A DNA stretch of 33,035 bases from Mesorhizobium silamurunense (GTDB taxonomy: Bacteria > Pseudomonadota > Alphaproteobacteria > Rhizobiales > Rhizobiaceae), in NCBI RefSeq assembly GCF_014843825.1, contig NZ_JHQR01000219.1:1-33035 (forward strand), in the 5' to 3' direction. The translations under genes were made by a program, and so were the position numbers. How positions within the stretch are numbered: the first letter of the stretch is position 1; the number at the start of each line of letters is the position of its first letter. Shown piece by piece: positions 28,421-33,035 of the stretch. Below the pieces are notes generated by a model. The model was not told the DNA's origin. It saw only the letters and a list, made by a program, of their open reading frames with translations, and did no database searches.

Positions 28421-29863
28421 CTAATCCGTGCTCATATGCGCGCCATGGCCGCTGACATGCGCGCCGTCCTGCGGTGTCAGCCTGAGATAGGCGAGCAGCG
28501 CGCAAAGCGTGATCAAGCCTTCGACAATGAACAGGATGCGGTAGCCGTTGACGCTGGCCTGGCCGCCGCCGGCTAGCAGCGAGAGCATCGCCGCCGCCAG
28601 ACCAACGCTGATCGCCACCGCCAGCTGCCAGAGGATGTAGTAGAGCGCGCTGAAGCGCGAGAGCTGCTCCGGCGCGATGTCCGAGTAAGCGAGATTGCCA
28701 GTCGAGGCCCACTGCACCGAACGGAAGAGGCCGAAGACGAAGATGTAGGCAAGCACGATCCAGGTAGGCATGCTTTCCTGCATCAAGGCAAAACCAGCGA
28801 CCAGCAAGGCGGCTATCGGCGTATTGGTGATCAGAACGCGCTTGAAGCCGAAGCGGTTCAAGATGCGCGGCATGAAGAAGCGCATCAGCAGCGATCCGAT
28901 CGCCGCGACGAAGGTCAGCGATCCGGCCTGCACGGCGCTCATGCCGAAGCCGAGCTGGAACATCAGCGGCAGCAGGAAGACAACGGAGCTCAGCCCGATC
29001 GTGTCGAGCCCGCCGCCGGTGAGAAAGCTGATGCGGAAGGTGCGAATGCGCAGCAAATTGAGATCGAGCAGCGGATTGCGGGCGCGCAAGCAATAGAAGG
29101 CGGCGACGGTGAGGATGGTGATTGCCAGGCCGAGCTCGGCGCCGATAATGCCGGCGGCGGCGTCCTTCGCGGCAAGCATATCCATGCCGAAGACGAGCAG
29201 CGCCATGCCGCTGCCGACGAGCAGGAAGCCCGGAAAGTCGAACGGCGTGCGGACCGGCTTCGTGGTCGAGGGAAACAGCGAGGCCGCGAGCAGCGCGGCC
29301 GTCAGCGCGATCGGGATGTTGATGTAGAAGATCCAGCGCCAGGAGACATAGGTGGTCAGCGCGCCGCCGACGAGCGGCCCGACCAGCGGCCCGGACTGGC
29401 CGGCGAGCGAGATGTACATGTTGATCCTGAGCGTGCGGTCGCGCGGAAAGCTCGACAGGATCACGACCTGGCCAAGGGTGCCCATCAGCGCGCCGCCGAA
29501 ACCCTGCAGCGCGCGCGAGCCGACCAGCATCCAGATGTTTTCCGACATGCCGCAGAGCGCCGAGGCGCTGGCGAAGACCAGCAGCGCAAAGCAATAGACG
29601 TTGCGCAGGCCGAAGCGGTCGGCCAACCAGCCGCCGAGCGGCATCGTGACGATGAGGCTCGCGACATAGACGGTGATCAAAAGACCGAGCTGGCTCGGCG
29701 GGCGATCAAGGCTTTGGCCGATGCCGGGGAGCGCGGTCACCACGACATTCTGGTCGAGGCTGGTCATGAAGACGCCGCAGGCGACGGTCGCCGGCAGCAG
29801 CATCGATGGCTCACCCGCCGGGGCAAAGCGGGTCGTGGCTGTCGCCGAAATCTCTGCAGTCAT
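28421..29863 (-). CDS. MFS transporter, DHA2 (EmrB/QacA) family
   Basis: A 480-residue inner-membrane permease with about fourteen hydrophobic helices, the DHA2 drug:H+ antiporter layout. The N-terminal motif SLDQNVVVTALPGIG (about 35-49), motif A GGWLADRFGLRNVY (about 77-90) and motif C-like SGPLVGPLVGGALTTYVSWRW (first 20 residues fit the antiporter motif) are visible. The C-terminal tail DGAHVSGHGAHMSTD contains three His. Start ATG 29863 has no clear ribosome-binding site; ATG 29803 is an alternative. It follows soxG on the same strand after 173 bases, and nothing else was found in that gap. Probably an exporter of a toxic small molecule; substrate unknown. Confidence 0.92.
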   Translation of the reverse strand: MTAEISATATTRFAPAGEPSMLLPATVACGVFMTSLDQNVVVTALPGIGQSLDRPPSQLGLLITVYVASLIVTMPLGGWLADRFGLRNVYCFALLVFASASALCGMSENIWMLVGSRALQGFGGALMGTLGQVVILSSFPRDRTLRINMYISLAGQSGPLVGPLVGGALTTYVSWRWIFYINIPIALTAALLAASLFPSTTKPVRTPFDFPGFLLVGSGMALLVFGMDMLAAKDAAAGIIGAELGLAITILTVAAFYCLRARNPLLDLNLLRIRTFRISFLTGGGLDTIGLSSVVFLLPLMFQLGFGMSAVQAGSLTFVAAIGSLLMRFFMPRILNRFGFKRVLITNTPIAALLVAGFALMQESMPTWIVLAYIFVFGLFRSVQWASTGNLAYSDIAPEQLSRFSALYYILWQLAVAISVGLAAAMLSLLAGGGQASVNGYRILFIVEGLITLCALLAYLRLTPQDGAHVSGHGAHMSTD

Positions 29864-30036
29864 GGAAGGGTATGGTCGAACTGGTTGCCTGACCGGACGC
29901 CTGCCCCGACAAGAGCCCGTGATTCCTTATCTATTGTCTTCGTTGGCACAAGGCTCAAGCAGCAGTTGTGGCCGTCGATAGTGCCAAGACCTGCTGCGCT
30001 AAATCCATTGGCCTGGCAGCACTTTTCCTGAAGTGC

Positions 30037-30624
30037 TTAGTGCACCTCGTAACCGACTTCCTCGCTGGCGTGGCACAAGGCCTTCCAGAACGAGCGCGCG
30101 AAGGAGCGGAAGACATAGATGTCGAACTGGTCGGCGCCACTGCGTTGGATCTGGGCAAAGACATCGTGATGGTTGGTCGAGCGGCCGGCACCGAGCGGGA
30201 AGGCCGGCAAGGCGAAGTCGATGGCGAAGAATTTCGCCAGCACCCACTCCGCCTTCGGCCCGGCGATGCGGATCGCAGTGCGGCCGTGCGAAAGGTCGGT
30301 GAGCGTGCCGATTGATGGCGTGATCACGCCCGTGAATGCGGAGGCCAAGCCCTTGGCTTCGTCGACCACGGTGAATTTGCCCGGCGCAAAGCCGAATGCC
30401 GACTTCCCGCCGTTGGTGACGCCGCCGCCGGCGCCATCCGGCAGGGCAAGGCCCGTCACCTTGTATATGCCGGACATCAGCCGCTTTTCCTCGCCCGGCC
30501 ATGCGGCAAGCTGCAGGATCGAGCCCGGCCGCGTTTCGGACAGGATAACGTCCACGCCATGCTCGAAATTGCCGTGCGAGCCCGGGTGGTAAATCGGCTC
30601 AAGCGGTGATTGACGCTCAACCAT
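30037..30624 (-). CDS. soxG: Sarcosine oxidase gamma subunit
   Basis: A 195-residue subunit of heterotetrameric sarcosine oxidase, which oxidises sarcosine to glycine with transfer of the methyl group to tetrahydrofolate. Recognisable parts are ILQLAAWPGEEKRLMSGIYK, LTDLSHGRTAIRIAGPKAEW and the end SFARSFWKALCHASEEVGYE, which matches the GcvT-like fold of SoxG. The frame is open upstream to 30753, but ATG 30624 (MVERQSPLEPIYHPG) fits the family and overlaps the soxA stop by eight bases. As usual it follows soxA directly; soxB and soxD are expected to the right of the window. Confidence 0.93.
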   Translation of the reverse strand: MVERQSPLEPIYHPGSHGNFEHGVDVILSETRPGSILQLAAWPGEEKRLMSGIYKVTGLALPDGAGGGVTNGGKSAFGFAPGKFTVVDEAKGLASAFTGVITPSIGTLTDLSHGRTAIRIAGPKAEWVLAKFFAIDFALPAFPLGAGRSTNHHDVFAQIQRSGADQFDIYVFRSFARSFWKALCHASEEVGYEVH

Positions 30625-33035
30625 GCATGCGGCTCCCGTCCGGATCGTAGAAGTGGTTGGGGACGATCTCGATCGGCCCGAACCGGTTGCGCAGCGGGTC
30701 GGAGACGAAGGCGCGCGTGCCGTGGCGCGCCTTGCCGCCCTTGACCAGGGCAAGTGCTATGTATTTGCCGAGCGCCGGCGAATAGCAGCAAGCGGTGATA
30801 TGGCCGATCGAATCGTGCGGATTGGCTTCGTCCAGCTCCTCGACGATATGTCCGCCGCCGTTCAAGGCACGGTTGTCGAGGGCGATCAGGCCGACCAGTT
30901 CCAGCCGGTCCGGAGCGATCAGGCCTTCGCGATCCATCATGGCGGAACCGATGAAGGGCTTCTTCTTCGACAGCATCCAGTCGAGATGCAGGTCGCGCGC
31001 CGTGGTGCGGCCGTCGATCTCCGCGCCGGTGACGTGGCCCTTCTCGATGCGCATGGTCCCCAGCGCCTCGAGCCCGTAGGTGACCAGGCCGAATGGCTTG
31101 CCGGCCTCGATGAGAGCCTCCCACACCCGCGTTCCATAGCCGGCGCCGGAATAGACCTCGAACGCCATTTCGCCGGAGAAGGACAGACGGCAGATCATCA
31201 CCGGCACGCCGGCGATCTCGCCATGGACGATGCCCATGAAGGGAAGCGTGGCGTTGTCGACGGCCGTGCCGGTCACGCAGGCGGCGAGGATCGCACGCGC
31301 CTTCGGGCCGCCGATCGCGGCGCCCGCCCATTCGTCGGTGACGGAGGTGACGGTTACCTTCAGCTCAGGCCAGATGACGTCGAGGAAATACTCCAGATGC
31401 TGCATCACCTTGCCGGCATTGGCGGTGGTGGTGGTCATCAGGAAGTCCTGCTCGCCGAGCCGCCAGGTGGTGCCGTCGTCGAAGGCAAGCCCATCCTCGC
31501 GCAGCATCAGGCCGTAGCGGGCCTTGCCGACGGCGAGCGTGGAAAACATGTTGGTGTAGACGCGGTCGAGGAACTCCGCCGCATCCGGCCCCTGAACGGC
31601 GATCTTGCCGAGTGTCGAGACATCGACGATGCCGGCACTCTCGCGCGTCGCCTTGGCCTCGCGCACATAGGCCTGCTCGACCGTCTCGCCGGGAAGGCCG
31701 TAGATCATGGGGCGGTACCAGAGACCTGCCGAATACATGGTCGCGCCATTGTCGATGTGCCAGTCATGCATCGGCGTCAGCCGCTCGGGCTTCAAATCGC
31801 CGAAGCGCTCGGCTGCCAGCGAGCCGATCGAGACCGCCGTATAGGGCGGGCGGAAGCGAGTCGTGCCGACTTCCGGGATCGGTTTGCCGAGCGCCTCGGC
31901 CATGATAGCGAGGCCAGGCACGTTCGAGTTCTTGCCCTGGTCGGTCGCCATGCCGAGCGTGGTGTAGCGCTTCAGATGCTCGACCGAGACGAAGCCCTCG
32001 CGATGCGCGAGCCGCACATCCTCGGCGGTCACGTCGTGCTGGAAATCGACGAAGCTCTTACCCTTGGCCTTGATCTCGAAGACCGGCGCCGGATCGGGAT
32101 CGCCGGGGGTGGCCTCGACGATCGGGAGCAGCGCGGAGGACGTCGTTCCGCCGGCGGCCTGAAGGCCGGCGGCGCGGCCCTCGGCAATGGCTTCGGCGGT
32201 CGAGAAGCTGCCGGTGAAGGCGCCGCAGCCGATCCAGCGCTGCGTCGGCTGCGGCGGCAGGAAGGCCTGCCGGGCCGGGTCCCACTCAGCTTTCGCGCCG
32301 GCCTGGCTGGCGAGATGGATGGTTGGCGACCAGCCGCCCGACATAGCCAAGCAGTCGGCATGGATGCTGCGCTCGTCGCCACTGAGCGCGCCGCTCATCA
32401 GGTCGAACCGCTGCACCTTGAGACCGGTGAGCGCCTTGCCGCCTTCGGTCGCGACCACGGCATGGCCGGCAAGCAGCTCTGCTTCGGCCTCGCTCGCCAG
32501 CCTGCTCATCTCGTTCGACACGTCGCTGCGGACATCGACGATGGCGACGACTGCGGCGCCGGCCCGCTTCAGCGCAACGGCCGAGCGATAGGCGCTGTCG
32601 TTGTTGGTGAACAACGCGATCCGTTCGCCGGGCAGCACGCCATATTCATTGGCATAGCGCTCGGCCGCATGCGCCAGCATGACGCCCGGACGGTCGTTGC
32701 CGGGAAACACCAGCGGGCGCTCGAAGGAACCGGTGGCGAGAACCACCGTCTTGGCGCGGATTGCCCAATAACGCTGGCGCGGCTCGCCTTTGGCCGGCAC
32801 TTCCTTGTGTTCGGTCACCCGTTCGAGCGCGGCAAGCGTGTTGCCGTCGTAGTAGCCCCATACCGTCGTGCGCGGCAGCAGGCGGACATTGTCATTGCCT
32901 TCGAGCTGGCCGACGATGCGCCCCGCCCAGTCGGCGCCCGGTGCGCCGTCAATCGTCTCGCCCGACCAGTTGGCCGAGCCGCCGAAGCGGGCTTCGAGGT
33001 CGGCCAGGATCACGCGGGCGCCCTGATCGGCCGCG
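30617..33035 (-). CDS. soxA: Sarcosine oxidase alpha subunit, 5' part outside the window
   Basis: The last roughly 805 residues of SoxA; the reading frame continues past the right edge (DQGARVILADLE precedes the first visible Val). Visible domains are a pyridine-nucleotide-disulfide-type FAD/NAD domain (TVVLATGSFERPLVFPGNDR, LFTNNDSAYRSAVALKRAGA), the GCGAFTGSFSTAEAIAEGRA segment, then GcvT (VDVSTLGKIAVQGPDAAEFL, FSGEMAFEVYSGAGYG) and GcvT-C (GRTTARDLHLDWMLSKKKPF, then IGHITACCYSPALGKYIAL). The full protein is normally near 1000 residues, so about 190 are missing. SoxA carries the folate site and the channel to the SoxB active site. soxG follows with an eight-base overlap. Confidence 0.95.
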   Translation of the reverse strand, partial: AADQGARVILADLEARFGGSANWSGETIDGAPGADWAGRIVGQLEGNDNVRLLPRTTVWGYYDGNTLAALERVTEHKEVPAKGEPRQRYWAIRAKTVVLATGSFERPLVFPGNDRPGVMLAHAAERYANEYGVLPGERIALFTNNDSAYRSAVALKRAGAAVVAIVDVRSDVSNEMSRLASEAEAELLAGHAVVATEGGKALTGLKVQRFDLMSGALSGDERSIHADCLAMSGGWSPTIHLASQAGAKAEWDPARQAFLPPQPTQRWIGCGAFTGSFSTAEAIAEGRAAGLQAAGGTTSSALLPIVEATPGDPDPAPVFEIKAKGKSFVDFQHDVTAEDVRLAHREGFVSVEHLKRYTTLGMATDQGKNSNVPGLAIMAEALGKPIPEVGTTRFRPPYTAVSIGSLAAERFGDLKPERLTPMHDWHIDNGATMYSAGLWYRPMIYGLPGETVEQAYVREAKATRESAGIVDVSTLGKIAVQGPDAAEFLDRVYTNMFSTLAVGKARYGLMLREDGLAFDDGTTWRLGEQDFLMTTTTANAGKVMQHLEYFLDVIWPELKVTVTSVTDEWAGAAIGGPKARAILAACVTGTAVDNATLPFMGIVHGEIAGVPVMICRLSFSGEMAFEVYSGAGYGTRVWEALIEAGKPFGLVTYGLEALGTMRIEKGHVTGAEIDGRTTARDLHLDWMLSKKKPFIGSAMMDREGLIAPDRLELVGLIALDNRALNGGGHIVEELDEANPHDSIGHITACCYSPALGKYIALALVKGGKARHGTRAFVSDPLRNRFGPIEIVPNHFYDPDGSRMHG

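Noticed and set aside
30018..30037. AGCACTT/AAGTGCT hairpin overlapping the soxG stop as a terminator
   Set aside because: The seven-base stem is real, but no T tract follows on the minus strand, so I do not list it as a terminator.
1..33035. tRNA, rRNA, CRISPR array, prophage, transposase or toxin-antitoxin pair
   Set aside because: Looked for on both strands by eye; no cloverleaf with a TTCGA-type arm, spaced direct-repeat array, integrase/transposase motif or toxin-antitoxin gene pair was found.

Overview
The window looks like a chromosomal segment of a Rhizobiales alphaproteobacterium, most likely Mesorhizobium or a close relative. The reasons are the high G+C, the aerobic-type cobalamin genes (cobO/cobU/cobD/cobC with cbtBA), the split sarcosine oxidase (soxA/soxG), several XRE-, MerR- and LuxR-type regulators of rhizobial flavour, and intergenic palindromes of the kind scattered through Mesorhizobium genomes. 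The assignment rests on recollection of gene content and repeats, not on a search. No rRNA, tRNA, CRISPR array, transposase, phage gene or replication origin was seen.

Layout. (1) 1-3.2 kb: a LuxR-type regulator with a degenerate receiver domain, divergent from the magnesium channel gene mgtE, then a MerR regulator behind its own promoter and operator-like site. (2) 3.2-6.9 kb: a small membrane methyltransferase and a DUF1624 acyltransferase-like membrane protein (minus strand, ATGA-coupled); on the plus strand a frameshifted MFS transporter and a ChaC-like gamma-glutamylcyclotransferase. (3) 7.0-12.3 kb: a cobalamin island. A B12 riboswitch precedes cbtB-cbtA-cobU-cobO, followed by a more AT-rich orphan small gene, cobD (minus) and cobC (plus) whose start codons overlap head to head, and a dual-specificity-like phosphatase coupled to cobC.

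(4) 12.3-20.6 kb: a catabolic-looking block. RidA-family and creatininase-family genes lie on the minus strand. Divergently, behind a near-consensus sigma-54 promoter, come an NMT1/SsuA-type ABC transporter (binding protein, ATPase, permease), a CodA-like deaminase, a GlcD-like FAD oxidase and two flavodoxin-fold NAD(P)H oxidoreductases, mostly overlapping or nearly so. This is the best candidate in the window for an undescribed pathway: nitrogen-regulated uptake and oxidation of a small, probably cyclic, nitrogen compound. Diagnostic residues of the three namesake enzymes (RidA Arg, CodA substrate Gln, creatininase Trp) appear replaced, so the obvious substrates should not be assumed.

(5) 20.7-33.0 kb: a methylated-amine block. 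Two dimethylglycine-dehydrogenase-like FAD-GcvT proteins flank a class I aminotransferase, all overlapping on the minus strand and preceded by an XRE-cupin regulator. A nitroreductase runs divergently from the regulator, then come a DHA2-type MFS exporter, soxG and the 3' part of soxA, which runs off the right edge. Folate-linked N-demethylation is the shared chemistry expected of the three FAD-GcvT proteins.
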